Assembly: GCA_029851415.1 (NCBI GenBank)
Contig: CM056742.1
Coordinates: 145,519,121-145,583,120, forward strand
Origin: Eretmocerus hayati
Taxonomy: Eukaryota; Arthropoda; Insecta; Hymenoptera; Aphelinidae
Length of the DNA: 64,000 nucleotides
Direction of reading: 5' to 3'
The notes under the pieces are model-generated. The model saw nothing but the letters and a program-made list of their open reading frames with translations, did not search any database and was not told where the DNA came from. Of this stretch, positions 43,653-57,548 are shown one piece after another. Every line of letters starts with the position of its first letter. Within the stretch, counting starts at the first letter, position 1. Position numbers and translations under genes: made by a program.

Positions 43653-46396
43653 GACAAGAGAATTCCAGCCCGTCAAGGGTTTTTTTTTCCAGTTTCCTGT
43701 AGTGAGTTTAAAATTCCTGAAAAATTCAATGGGAAAAATCTTAAACTTTGCTGCATGAAATCTAAATTCACGTCCACAACAAAAAAATTCCCACCTAGGT
43801 ACAGATTTTTTAACCCATAAATATGACCAAAGCTCGAAAATGGCCAGGCAAAAATTCCGAGTCTAGATTCATGTTCTTCTGATTACAATGCTCAATAGCT
43901 CAGAATACAATCATAATACATTTGACCTTTTCCGGTTAGAAATTCCTTCTTTTTAGGGCTGCGCAATTGATAATGTGAAATTAAGTATAAAGGGTGCCTA
44001 CAATATTAGGGATAAGTCATTCGAAGCAGAAATTCGAGCCAACCGCACGAGCTGTGACAAGAGAGTTCATGAATTATCTCGTAATTATCATTGCTCACTT
44101 TTAGTGGTATCTATTCTTACGTCATTAGATTTCAGCTAAAATTACACAATTGGGATGATGGCTTGCGTAGGATACCACCTTGAGCTCCATCAGCACCGTG
44201 TTTTTGTAACTCACCTGCAACACAAGAGAGAAAAAAACGAAAGCATCAGTATTGTAAGATCCACCAGACTTTCAAAACAAGTTCAGTCTCAAGAGTATCG
44301 CACTTCATCACTAATTTTCGATTACAAATCGTCAAAACACTTCTTTGGCATCAAAGAAGATTAATCACTTTGTAAATTGAGAGTAGCCATCTCGAAAAAT
44401 GATCTCTAATGCAGACTTTCGGAGTCACGTTCACTAAAACACCATCCTCAAACTTGTTTCAGAGATAGTTGAGCAATCGAGTCGTCCTCGTAAAAGTTAG
44501 CGATGCGCAAAATAGCTACGATGCATACCGAAGCGATTGGCGTGCAATCCGTAAAATATACCAAAATCTATCATACAGCTATGGAGGTGAAAACAGACGA
44601 GGTCGGTGTCACAATGATTCCATAAGACGGTAAAGTGTCTGATGTGATATCACGAGATGTTTGTCTCTGTCTTTTCTACAGACAGGCAATGGCATCGTAA
44701 AACAAGTCCAATGTGCCGCTTTGTTGCAGGCGAAAATTGCCCGGATGAAGTACCTATCTCTTTTGCTGCTAATGGATGATGCTTTTTCTTTCATCTATAT
44801 CGCGAGAACTCTTTCAAAAGTACCGCCAGCCATTTAGTTTGTATTGTAAATGATACTGCCAAACTGACAAAATTGCGAATTTCGCTTATTGGGTCATCGT
44901 TACTTGATGTCTCAGAGGAAGTTATGACGATTTCTCAGAATAAGGTAAGAGTTGTGTTGATGGTAGCAAGGGTCGTGTACTTGATGGTTCAGATTGTGTA
45001 GATGGGTTGTCACATCAAAGAGTTTTTGGAATTTTACGAAATAACTTTCATTATATAAGATTATTTCATCTGTCCTGTACAAGTACTTAGTACTTAAGGT
45101 GGTTGAAACGAGAGGCTTTGGTGTGAAAGTGAGGTAAGGTAAGTTTTGTCGTGAAGTTGTCTCGAAAATTATTATGGCAGAATTTATTACATGGTTCGAT
45201 CTCCAGAACAAATGTGTAGGTATTAGTCGATGGATTTTGAATTAAAATGGAACATGGTCAAAATCAATTTAAGGGATTGTCCATTATCCACGTCCAAGTT
45301 ACAAGTTTCCATCGATGGTCAAGTGAGAAATAGTTACAAGGTTAAGCTTCCAGTGAAGTGAAATACATTTCAAAGTGCACACCGTATTCCAATTTATAAG
45401 GACAAAATTCCATGTGTTGGCATGTTATTGGGATCTTGACTGTATAAAGTACCCTGCAAAGTTAATTGAACCGAAAATTGCAATTCCGTCCATGTGTGCA
45501 GGAATTTATCTTTTATATTTCAGGTGCCCGACTTCCACCTCCACCCCGGCTTCCGTCCATGTGTGCAACGGGGCCCACCAGTGGGTCCTGCGCAATATTA
45601 AATCTCATAAGAAAAAAAAAAATCTTGAGCACACAGCAAAGCACATACGGAATCCGCCGGTGGGTCCCGCCACAGCCAATGTGGTAAAATTGAAAATCTA
45701 TTCATTTCCCTGGTTTCTCTTCTCGTTTTGACTAAATTTGACCTGTTTGCGTGTAAAATTCATTGACTCCGGGAGGTTCACAACTGAAAATCTTCTCGCG
45801 TTATTAGAATCCATAACACGCGGGTGAAACAATTTAACTAAGATTTTAGTAAGTATCACAGTCAAGATAGGTTGTCCCTTTTACTTTTTGTTGTACCAAG
45901 CTATGAATTTACTAAAATAGATTGGCATTGCTCCACCACCCCTTTTAGATCATAATAAAATAGGCTTAGTAGGCCCATAAATAGAAAATGCTAATGTGTT
46001 TTCACTGCATTCACTGGCGTTGCCAAGTCGTGTGAAGTAGCTACCATATAATATATTGAGAACACGCTAAACCTCTTACTGTTTATGAACATAATCAAAT
46101 ATAAAAACTTATATTATACGCGAGAAAGCATTTAGAATGGGAAAAACAGAGACAACTCCGTGAGAATCACTGTTTGATCTGCAAAGTAAGAAAACACCGC
46201 TTAGCAATTTCTAAAAATGGCACGAATAATATTCATCTTTCTTCATTAGATGGCAAAGATAATCGTTTAAATCCTTCTTTTTTTCTCCCAATCATAGTGG
46301 AAAAGTCAAAATAATTATGTATCTGAAAATTGCAAAACAATCCCTATGAAAATTAAAAGAATTAATTTTAGATTAGTCGTCGCAGTAGATGGAGCA
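43653..46396. other. Non-coding stretch without firm features
   Basis: A minus-strand acceptor-like tract near 44220-44245 is followed by a short open frame (44219-44145) of unknown meaning. Two copies of TTCCGTCCATGTGTGCA lie about 70 bases apart at 45485-45571. No gene is supported. Confidence 0.4.
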
Positions 46397-46622
46397 ATGG
46401 TGTTGAAGTTTGAAACGTTTCAGTACAACGAAATGGATAAATTTATATCCTCAGATAGTTTTCAGAACATACATTGAGGTCTTTTTGTTCTGAACAACAG
46501 CAAGCAATGCTCGATGTGATGAATTCCACGAATGGTTAGTGAACTAAGTTTTGAAAATTTACCATTTTTCTAAAATTTTATTTTATCGTTGCAAAAAAAC
46601 GTTTCAAACTTCAACATCATAT
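46397..46622. repeat. 226-bp MITE with 24-bp terminal inverted repeats
   Basis: Left ATGGTGTTGAAGTTTGAAAC...GTTT (46397-46420) pairs with right AAAC...GTTTCAAACTTCAACATCAT (46597-46620), and pairing continues inward through CAACGA/TCGTTG. There is no coding content. Boundaries are within a few bases. Confidence 0.8.
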
Positions 46623-49600
46623 GGAGCATAGAAGGCTTCGAAGCAATAGAATGATTAGAATAATAACCCTCTATAATTTTTACAAAAAATTCACATAACA
46701 TTGTACACCCATTTACATTACATTAATTAATACTCTATCAATAACACAGCATGTGCCGTGATATTGTCTATCGTATTATGGTGCATCAATTTGTCGGGAT
46801 GACTCTCGAGCTGGTACGTAATGAGATATGCAGTCGATAACATCTCTTAAAACTTATCATGAATGAATGAAGGTGTACCATCCCACTCGAAGTAGTAAAA
46901 CGACTATATAAAATCGATAAGATCAATCGCAAACTAGTCACGATATGTATACCTACACCCTTGTAGTAACAACATATAAAATAATGATTATTCGCAGATA
47001 GATCGTCGATGTCATCTTTGCTAAAATCTAATAATAAACACCCATAACAAGTGTGTATATAAGAAGTGAAATATTTACGATCGATGGGTTAACCCAAAGC
47101 TCGTAATTCAATTTCTTCGTACACGTATATGCAAGTATGCCAAATGCAAGCACACTACTTACATTTTAAACATAAAATTCATGAGGCATACTTTTGCAGA
47201 TAATCTATTAGGAAACGTTTCCATCGTAACGGAGACCGTGAAATCATATCTCAAGATAACTTGATAAGACTGTGATAGTAGCTAATCTCCGATCGATCAA
47301 GAATCTCACTTGGAGCTACTGATACTGCAAATTTCTCGCGTAGTGATAGTTTCACGTATGTATGACCCATTGGAATGCTCACTTCCAATACGGTTGGTCG
47401 CCCGCAGGGCCTAAGATTATAAGATTATGAGAGTATGTGCCGCAGGAGCCACGGTCTACTTTTGCCCGGTTATAAAAAAAAAAAATTGCTGACCTCGCAA
47501 GTATGAATGAAACTTTCTTCGGACCCCAAGATAGATATAAAGATGTGTAAGTATAGAAGGATAATCATGCCATCAGCCAGGAGCAAACGCGTATAGTACT
47601 TATTATGAGGTCGAAAAAAATGGATCTGAGCCTGTATGCCGAATAGACTTTAAAAGCTATATATCGCACAAGCTCAATGGGTTTGATCTCAATCTGTCGA
47701 TCGATGTATTAGAAAATGTGCAGTATTATAGGTATATAGGGATATCATCGTGAGGTATTTTATATTGTGTATATGAGGGTATTGTCTTTCGTATGTGCCA
47801 TTGATTCTTACCGGAGTGGAATTCCAGCTAACAGACTATAGTGCAACGGAGATATTCAAGAATGCATCAAGGTCACCGGATGCATTTCTGTTTGAATAAA
47901 GCGTCTTTAGATTGAGAATGAAGGTGGATTGGGGTTTAAGATGTAAATTGCAGATGAGCATTCTTTGCGGTGTAGAAATAGTTATCCATTGATCTGAGAG
48001 ATTGAATACCTTACTTGAAAGTGAATTTAAATCACGATGGAAAACTGTCTTATGTTTGTCCTACAAACAGTACGCTGATGAGATTCTTACAGTTGCAGCT
48101 TTTTAAAAAATTATTGATGTTTTCATATATTTTCCTCCGTCGGAAGTTAATTTTAGAAAGTAAATTATAGGAACAAAAGTGGTTCACTCTGTCACCTTTC
48201 CGAAGTTCTAATTTTTAACTTGACCATCCCATTTTTCATGCCAAGGAATGAGATGATATTTGCTATAATTTTCAAAATGACGTTTGACCGAAACCCAAAA
48301 TCCTATGATTTCGTGCGGGGTCCTTTTATTACCGAAATAATAATTCTTTCATCAACTCAAAAAGATGTCCCAGAAAAATGAAATCAAGGACAATATTGTC
48401 ACACAATGGAATTTGAAAATTTCAAATTTTTCCAAGTTTTCAAACATCATGGAGCAAAAGCTCCATCAAATTCTCAAATTCAAGAAACTGGTTTGAAAAT
48501 TTATAATGTTTGAAATGCGTATACCCAAAGATAAGGACCACCAAAGTTCAAACAGCCTCACTGTATATGTCTGCGGTTTTGTATATAAAAGACCCGTAAT
48601 AGCTGTTGATACGGATTAAAAGGTTTCAGTTGTACCGCCAACACCGTTGCAGCATCTTTTTGTCCTATCAACGTCTGACGCTTTCCGATTGGTGTCGATC
48701 TGATATCGTTTCGTAATCGCCAACGGTTCGACTGGCTTTTATACTTGATTGTAAAAACCTTCAAAGAAAACACTTCCTCCCAAAAAATCAAGATCTCATC
48801 AAGAAATGCAGCAGCAGCAGCAGTCGGTGCAATTGTTACGAAATAAACGCAGTAGGTGCATCGAGTCGTTCTCGATCGATCAATCGAATCGAATTTCTCC
48901 AACCTTCGGATCTCTTCTACTCATACAATCTCTCTCAACATATTCAGTACTCGAAAACAATGTTCTATCAGCACTGCACGGATACACCATAGTACTTATA
49001 TTATACATCGAGAGTGGAAAAATTTCTCGGTACGCTGACAATGAAATATATATTCGTTTCGCAAAATCATCGCGCTAATTGAAAGCGCAGTTTGCGCCCA
49101 GGTTTGCGCTACTCTCACTTGGGATTTTGCTGTGCTCGTTGTGTATTATGGTGTCTGAGTTCCCTATTATAAAAGTCGGGTGGTGCACAATGGAAGAAAT
49201 GCATTTGGGAAATAAGAGTGCAGTGACGAGGAGCAAAAAATTTTTACCTTGTATAACAATGCATATAAGTGCAAGGCGGTATAAAGTTGCAAGCAAACGT
49301 TCTGCCATATAAGTTTTTAAGAGGCAATGGCACTTCACGTCATATACATTGCGGGAATTAATGGCAAGGAGGTATAAAGATATCTATCTTTGGGATGCAT
49401 GTAAACATTGCAAGTGGATATGACTGGCATACGTATGTGAAGATATAAGTCAAATCTCATGAGCTCGTGTATGTTAACGATGCGACACATACTAGTATGG
49501 CCCAATTAGAGGGAGGCACACGATTCACCTGAAATTCTGGATCTATATCTTGTTATCTTGATGAGCTATCTGATGCGGTAATTATTGCGTGTGTCATTTT

Positions 49601-50394
49601 TGTGCGTAACAATGCAAGCCATGCGTGGGACAAGCCATTAAGATAAGATCGAAAACAAAAACTGACAATCATCGTTACGCGAATTGTCATTTTTGCGGAC
49701 TCACATTCCAGCTAGAATTGCAAGGGAAACATTTTGGTTGGCTTATTATCGTTATCACGAGTGATAATCTCTGTGATTGCAGGTGAAAGTTTTCCTTCAT
49801 TTGAAAATTGAATATTTTTTAGACAATTTGTCAATGGTGGTTAGAAGGCATGGAATGCCAAGGTTATAAATGACTGATATAAGATAAGACTACGTACAGA
49901 ATGCTATGAAAATTCTCAAAGGAATGACCTACCGTGACTATTGTTGCAATCAATTTCGTTTTTGAGTGAATTTCTCGTATAACACTAAAAATTATTGATT
50001 CAACAGAAAAATCACTCATTCTCTGGCATCACAACTTGATCGGAACGTTACACTTCATCCATTTAATCAACCCCAACTACTTGGAGGTCGACAGAATTTC
50101 ACGTCACATGTGTACACCTAACGTCAACGTATCTCGCGAGAAAACTCGCAAGTGCATAATCTTATGAGCTCGCTTGTCATTACAAAACATACGAAACACA
50201 AACAGTAAAATCATCGCACAATCAAGCTGATCAATAGAAATAGACATTCAGAACCCTTGACATTTTTATCTGCACATTGGGCTTCATTGATTCTTTTCAC
50301 AAAAGGTATCCATGAATAGTGAACAAATAACGTAGGAGGACCAGCACTATTGCGGCCCGAAAAACAAAAATTTTTCTAAATCGTTTCGGGGTCA
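46623..50394. other. Non-coding stretch without recognised features
   Basis: It contains a small hairpin (ATGGAGCAAAAGCTCCAT) near 48451 and a (GCA)5 run at 48808-48823. A 114-codon minus-strand frame (48558-48902) and opposing plus frames show no known motif; none is called. Confidence 0.4.
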
Positions 50395-51395
50395 GAAAAA
50401 TTTTTTGCTCGAGGTTGAGAATTAACATTTTGTATTTGAGCGAGGTACCTGAAGATTTTCAAAAATAAAGAAGAAAATCAAGAGATAAACGCTATTTTGA
50501 CATCATTTTCGAAAGTTAAGTAACAAGGCGCAGCGCATTCATGCGATCTGAATCATCATGTGAACCATCATTTCGTAAGAATTTTCACCCGTAAAACCCG
50601 AAAACCAGGCCCGTTTAGGTCTCAGGAATGAAGGGTCTTCGTAAATTGCGAGATTTCGATATCATAGCAAAGAAACGACACTTTTCCGAGTCACACCGGA
50701 ATCCAATCAGATCGGTGTTTTGCTAAGAAGAGCGTTCCGATGGGCGAGGGTCTGGACTCGTATCGACCTACGGTGTCCTGCGTATTTTGATCTTCTGAAA
50801 ACGATCCCGGTGGTTTTATAGAGCTCGAATTCGGCAGAGAGCTTCGAATTCAAGCATTGAATAGCTGATGCAGATATGTGAAAATACTCATAATCCATGT
50901 ATAAGAATGGGCAATAATCCATGTATAAGATTATATGACGAAAATTGGCCGTCATCATCTGTTTAATACGACGCATCCAAGCTCCATGAAATCACCAGGA
51001 TCGTTTTCAGGAAGTCAAAATACGCAGGAAACCATAGTGCGATACGAGTCCAGGGCCTGGCCTATTGGGGCGTTCTTCTTAGCAAAACACCAATTTGATC
51101 GGATTTTGCTGTTTCCCGGAAGAGAGTCGTTTCTTTTGCGGTGATCGAAACCTCGCGATCTAGGAAGACTCTTGATTCCTGAGTCCTGAACGGACCTCGT
51201 TTTCGGTTTCTACGGGTGAAAATGCACGAGAAATGGTGTTTTGCGGTGAAGATTCAGACGACATGAATCGATGAATGCCACGCGCCTTGTTTCTCCCATC
51301 TTAAGAATGAGCGTGCTGTTACTTTATTTTTGAAAATCTTCAGAGCTCTTACTCGAGCTCAAGCTGCTAGTTCTCAGCCTCCAGTGGAAAATGTT
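50395..51395. mobile_element. 1-kb foldback palindrome
   Basis: The two halves are reverse complements with moderate divergence over nearly 500 bp each. Examples are GAAGATTTTCAAAAATAAAG (50451-50470) versus its complement at 51322-51341, CCCGTAAAACCCGAAAAC (near 50589) versus GTTTTCGGTTTCTACGGG, GTGTTTTGCTAAGAAGA versus TCTTCTTAGCAAAACACC, and TCTGAAAACGATCC versus GGATCGTTTTCAGGA. The loop is near 50880-50930 and holds two copies of AATCCATGTATAAGA. The overlapping opposed frames inside are repeat shadows. No transposase. Confidence 0.82.
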
Positions 51396-51636
51396 TCGCA
51401 TCGACGTGTAAAAACACAACTTTTCTAACCCAAACCGTAACCAACAAGGTGACGGTTTGAAAAAATCTTCGTTCGTTGGCCCAACCTAAATTTCCATGCC
51501 AATTTCTCACGTTATGTATTTGTTAGCATCCATTTTATTTGAAAAATCACATAAAAAACGAGAAAGTATTCAAACTATAAGTAATAAATTCTCCATCCAT
51601 GATCTACGAACAGCTTTGTATTACAAATCACTGCTA

Positions 51637-51954
51637 AGAGGCCATCCATAAACTACGTAGACCGCTTTTAAGTATTTTTGACCCCCCTTCCCCCCAAAAA
51701 ACTACGTAGCTTTTCCAAAAATAATAAATATTTTATTCAATCAAGATGAACCAAAGATCCTGAAATCCTAGAAAGAGAAGGAGGTGAAGAGCGGGACAGG
51801 AGCGCGGGCACTTCGTTGAGCGCGCAATTCAAAAATATGAGTCTACGTAGCAAAGCCGATGACCCCAACCCCCCCGTAGTCCAACGTAGTTTTTTAATTA
51901 AATTTTTGACCCCCCCTCCCCCCTGTCTGCCTACGTAGTTTATGGACGGCCCCT
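51637..51954. repeat. MITE with GGCCRTCCATAAACTACGTA ends
   Basis: Left AGAGGCCATCCATAAACTAC...GTAG and right CTACGTAGTTTATGGACGGCCCC are terminal inverted repeats. Sub-terminal TTTTTGACCCCCC runs and further ACTACGTAG copies lie on both sides. A possible TA duplication flanks it. This style of GGC-GTCCATAAA-TACG end is, to my knowledge, common in insect MITEs, but I cannot name the superfamily securely. Confidence 0.85.
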
Positions 51955-54432
51955 AATGCCCTGAATAATTCTTACAAAAAAATCAAAATTCCTTTTAGCC
52001 AAAGTGATTCAATTTATAATCTTGCATCATACCATAAGCTGTCTGATATTATTATCTCATTCCCTCATGAAAACAGTTGTCCAGGAAGCAGTTAGAAAAG
52101 GAAGACGCGACAATCTTGACTCATCCTTGGGGGGCACGACCTGTTCTACACTTATACATTTATCCTCTATAGGACGTAAGGTAATAGAGTCTTATCTCGC
52201 CGATATGCACTCCGGGGTCGCTGCTCTCTTCGCAAAAGAGTCATGCAAGCGCCACACACGTTTACTTATATACATGAGACGTCGCTCACGCCCACCTGTG
52301 GAACGTTCGTCGCAAAATTCAACATGCAATTTATAATTCTCTCATCCGCAGCAAGCGAGCGTGCACGCCTCCACCTGTATATTTATTATAACATACCCGT
52401 GAGAATTAAGAATTGGGGGAGAGGTTATGTTATAGGGTTACACGAATCTCATTTCACAGAATTCTTCGAGACAACGCAGTGTAACTTACATCTATAAGCA
52501 GTACTATCTATAAGTAAGTGCAATAAGTTTGCCAGCGGCGAAAATTCGACATTCTGTGTGTCAGCCTTCGACCAGCGCAGTGACAAATGCCCTCTCTTAC
52601 ATATAGGAATTCACAGAGACTTGCCGAGAGTTAAAATTCTTTAATTCCAAGCTTATTACTGGGTGCACCAGGGACACCTTGCCGAACATTACATTCGAGA
52701 AAGTGCTATCTTAAATGCCACCAAATAGCATTGTGCTTATATACCTTTATAGATATAGGTACATAGTAATCGAAAGGCTGGGTTTATATATAAAAGAAAT
52801 ACGCTCGAGGCAGACAAAAAAAAATTTGCGACTTTCGATCGGCTCAGCGCTTTTGCCGATTTCCACTACGACCGCATGACAATTTCCTCTTACTCTTTCT
52901 TTTAAAAAATATATAAGGACGGATGCATGAGATGCTTGAGGAGGACAAAGCAAATTTGAAAGCGCGATCCTTGAAATCAAAGTGACCGCATCAATTTTTG
53001 AATCACCCGCCACATTTAGGGTGTATAATCGCATGTCGATTATGTTCGGTCGCCGATGATTGGATCGCGATCGCAAAGGCGCCTTGGGTCGTGAGTGACT
53101 CGGCGTGATTTTCGTGTGGATCGATCGCGATGGAAGCTTGCACTTGTTCATATCGATCGCAATTTTGGTATGCCAATAGACATAATGTATGAAGTCGAAG
53201 TTACAAATTTGATGGTGCAATTAGGCGCAAATAAATTGTTCATCGCACGATATTACCTGCACAGAAATTCAATAAAGCTTTCTCATGTATACGGTTATTA
53301 CAATGGAACGTAATCACAAATCAATGAAAATCCTTCGTGAGCAAACGTCAACTCTCAGGCCATTGGATAATTTACATTTGAATTGTTGTGGTCCCTTATA
53401 GATTCGAGTGATAGATTTCAAAATCTTGAAGAAATTGCCCGACAAATCTCGCAAAATCACCTTCATGTTGATGCTTTCAAGAACCAAGATTCCGTTAGCC
53501 AGGCCACGAGGATGGGCTTTTCTCACCAAAGCATCAGACATATCTCTGTGCAACTACTTACGGGACTCATCAAAATTCTTGCGACAGCTCGTCTCTCTGA
53601 AAGCAGTCGTGCAGTCATACAGTGAGGCAGGTATTAGTAGGTGTATGTGTCTCGGTATATGTGCTTGAGGTACGTGTCAAAGCGTTCAGAAACAAACTCT
53701 CGTTACGTGCCGCGAGCTTGCATTGAAAGAAAAAGACATACGAGACACATAAGGAGATCCATCCATCGGTCTGATGGATCATTCGCCCTCTGGGCTATAA
53801 TTTCTGTGACTGACTGTAAAGTTCGAGACCTGCACATATACTGACATCACATCATTCGTGGTTTGAGATTGAGGCGCCTAAAAATTCAGTACAAGGTACT
53901 TTTGGATGGCAGATCGGTGTGCTTGCACCAGTGAGATTGCCTCGGGAGAGTTTGCGAGACGAACAAGAAGCAGAGGCAAAACATTCGCTGAGGAGCTGTG
54001 CATCAGGTATTACGTCAACGGTCTATGATGTGTTCTTGATTCAAACTGGTAAAATGTATGAAAAATTCGACAGTAGATGCTAAATTGCATTGTGCGAAGA
54101 TTCGATGATACTCAACTGGAGCTTGCAATCATGCGGCAACAATGATACAAAATGAAAAGAAAATGTGAAAATATGATTGGAAAATTTTTTTTCAAAATGT
54201 GATTATTTTTACCCACTTTGGATCAACTTTAGTCATCTAACTTATCCCGCAGTGTCGTGCGCTTCAAGAAACCCGATACATAATTCTCATCCACGATCAA
54301 GTCGAACAAGGTCTTGTAGATCAGCTACATTATGGAAAGTTTTGTCTTAGAAAACTGAGGTTACTGTAAATGAGCCAGAATCGTTGAAAAAAATCGATTG
54401 CGTAGGACAAATAATGATAGTTATCAGAGGTT
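51955..54432. other. Non-coding stretch without recognised features
   Basis: Frames at 52004-52336, 52747-53220 (minus) and 53383-53668 show no family motif and overlap opposite frames. Confidence 0.4.
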
Positions 54433-54707
54433 CAGGGAGGAAAACCTTGGCAAAACCATGAAAAAATTCTGATAAAACCATGGCGTAGTTATGGGAATGA
54501 CAATTCGTCATTGCTTATTGTTCAATCTCCCATGATTTTCACGTGATTTTGCCAGGGTTTCGGCAAGGTTTCGGCAGGGTTTGGTCATGGCTACGAAAAT
54601 GATCTGACCATGGGAAAAGCCCGGAATTCTGCCAGCAGCCATGATTTTTCCATTATTTTGCTATGGTTTTTCCTGGGAGTTTTTCCCATGGTTTTTTTTC
54701 CAAGGTA
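54433..54707. repeat. Inverted-repeat element rich in CCATGG/CCATGA words
   Basis: The left end AACCTTGGCAAAACCATG pairs with the right end CATGGTTTTTTTTCCAAGGT. Between them are repeated words AACCATGG, CCATGATTTT, GGGTTTCGGC and GGTTTTTCC, so sub-terminal motifs recur in both orientations. No coding. Confidence 0.7.
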
Positions 54708-57548
54708 ACTATTTCCACGCGAGATCTGTTCTCCAAAAATAATAGCGGATCAAGGATTGCCCATGATCCCTATACGTTCATCACGGAATATGCAATTACA
54801 CTAAAGTATGTTGATTCGATGATCTCATAGTCTTGTATAATCTTTCTTATCTTCTCCAACGGCAAAAACACATGTGAGTAGTTCCGTGGAAACTTTGATA
54901 TTTGAGGGTCGAAAATGTGCCAACCCCAAATCTCACTTCCGAGGGTTCTAGGATGGATTTTCCGACTTTTTGAAACATATAAAGCATAAATTATGAAATA
55001 ATTTTCACCCATGGGTACCATAAGTATAACAAGGATAACGTGTTAGCGGGCACGGAACCTGACCTTTGGCCCTAAAATTGGATCTCACAGCCAAGCGGTT
55101 TGAGCTACGGTCTCGAGATTTTAGGGTTTCCATTTGGCAATCAGATACTTTGACAAAAACTGACTAGGGCCTCCGTAATCTCGCGTTTAAGGGTCGCACT
55201 GGTACCACACGGAACTGACCAAAAAATTTAGCAAAACCAGCTTTTTGCGGGAAAGAACTCCGCAAAGTATGAAAATCAATCTTTTTCGAAATTCTGAGGT
55301 ATGGAAAAGTTGCGCCTGGCGATTTACTTTAAGAATAAGTTGGAACAGAAAAGTCTAGGATGAGGCAAATTCATTTTTATCGAGAAAAACTGGAGGGGTC
55401 AAATTTTAGCCAAAACTGTGCCACAATGTGTACGTGCTCGTCATGCACACAAAAAGTGGTCTTTGGGCTCTTATATCAGTGGCATTTGGTGCTTGATAGC
55501 ATTATATTTGATGTATCTGCCCGCCCGAACCCCGAACAAGCCCCATGCACTGTGGCGCTTCACACTCACAAAGGTCGAAATAATGGAAAACCAAATCACA
55601 CGGACCTGACATTTTGACCTCTTTTATGATAATAATTCTTTTGGGTTGCCCTAGATCGAAAAACTAACGATTGCGTAAAAAAAAAAAAAACACCAAAAAA
55701 TGCGAGAAAAATGACCTTTCAGGTTTTTTTGTCAAGCGTTTTTAGGGTTCGTACAAGCAGGCGCACATTATTCCAAAGTTTCGACGGAATAACTATTCAT
55801 ATGGATGACGGTATGAATAGTTCACAAAATATGAAACAACTTAAATACCCTGACTATAACTTTTCATTCATTATCTTTCTTCGTAATTTTTTCAAAATTA
55901 CATGGAAACTGTTTTTTTTCTCTTGTCAAAGACTTTTAAGCAGGAAATATCGAAGCAAAGCCACCGGCAAAATCACACAACTGTGCACTTACGCGTGCGG
56001 GTGGATATTCTGTTTCAGGTCATATGGTACCCATGTAATGCATCTTTCTCGTTCACCGAGTCCCACTTATCCAAATACGCGTCGGCCGATATTTGGAGTT
56101 GTACAAGAGGCGCGGCTCTCCAGTATTATACCGTCGTTCGTTATCCCAAGTTGCAGACACCAAGAAAGTACGTGAGATTGTCAGCTAGAGTAAGCGATTA
56201 CACACGAGCTTCCGCGTGTACGACGACGACGTTGGCCTCAAGGGAATCGCGGTCAAATCGTGGTGCGCGATTGTGACAAGCGGAATTCGCTGATCATATA
56301 GCTAGGACTCTCCTCTTGTATGAAACTTCAGAACGTCTAAGGAATTACGACGAAATTGAACATTCTGGAGTTCGTTAGGAGAGTACTGCAATTTGAAATA
56401 AAAACATGTGACCTCAAAACGCCATGTTAACATTTTGACGTTAATCTCAAACACAATTAAGATGAGCAGCTTGATGAGATTAGCTTTCGAATTTAGAATT
56501 TTCGCTGTGATTTTTTTCTCCCACTTCTCAATTTCATTTTCAAACCGTTCAGAATATCACTTTATCCACTGTGGTCTAAAATTCACATTTCAACGGGTGA
56601 CCACGACCTGTTGAGCTTCTTTTGAAAACGTTGACTTTCACGAACATTGAAGTTTTGGAATAGATATGGAAGAAACAATCGTGCAAATTTTATTGATACC
56701 ACTTGATAAGTACACAGTGATTGTCTAGAAGTAAATTCGTATTGAACAGATGCCTCACAAAAATTCTTGTGTCTCGAGCTCTTTTGGAGTAAAGTCTAGA
56801 ACAAAATTATGAATCTATCATCTCTATGAACCCATCATCAGGCCTATTTCATATGCATTTGTAATTTTTTAAGTAAAAGATGAATAATTATTCAAGTTTT
56901 TCCTCTAAACGATCGCAGAGCGGATGTTCCCTAACTCATCCAACACGTACATAGATATATTCAAATGAATGTTTCGGAAACGTAAGGTAATTTACCAGTC
57001 TTTCTTCAACGTTTCATCGACATTTCCGGCACTATACATCTCACAATGCGATGAAAGTTTGAGTCTCGGGTCAGCCACCCAGAAACAGAAACGATACATC
57101 ATCGCCATTGCATCTCGATTTCTCGATCTCGGTGCATGTGCCAGCTTTGAAAGGAGAAATACATCATATCTCTTTTGAATGTCGACATTTCTCCATCCTT
57201 GCTATGTTATGACTCATTTTTACACGACAAGATACTCTATACAATTCAACATATCTGCAGCATCAAAATATTCTAATGCCAGAAATAAATCTTTAAAAAT
57301 GTCCATATCACGCTCATCAATGAAAAGTATGAGGCCAAAAAACCACACAATCATTTTGACCTACTTATTGATGCAATGACATTTGGAAACTACTTTGGAC
57401 TTGGTCACTGCACTGTTCGAACAAGTTACACAGACACTAATAACCAGAATCTGTCATTTCGAGGTTGACCTGCATGAGACATCTCGACGACGACAATGTA
57501 TACATACCACATCAAGGTTAAAGTAATTCACAAGTACACTAAGTGTTT
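54708..57548. other. Non-coding stretch without recognised features
   Basis: The overlapping plus frames at 55711-56175 and 55902-56276 are the longest here, but neither has a recognisable motif. Nothing is supported. Confidence 0.4.

Noticed and set aside
44145..44245. Minus-strand acceptor-like tract followed by a short open frame
   Set aside because: No match to the CDR2-like gene, frame closes quickly, no partner exon found.
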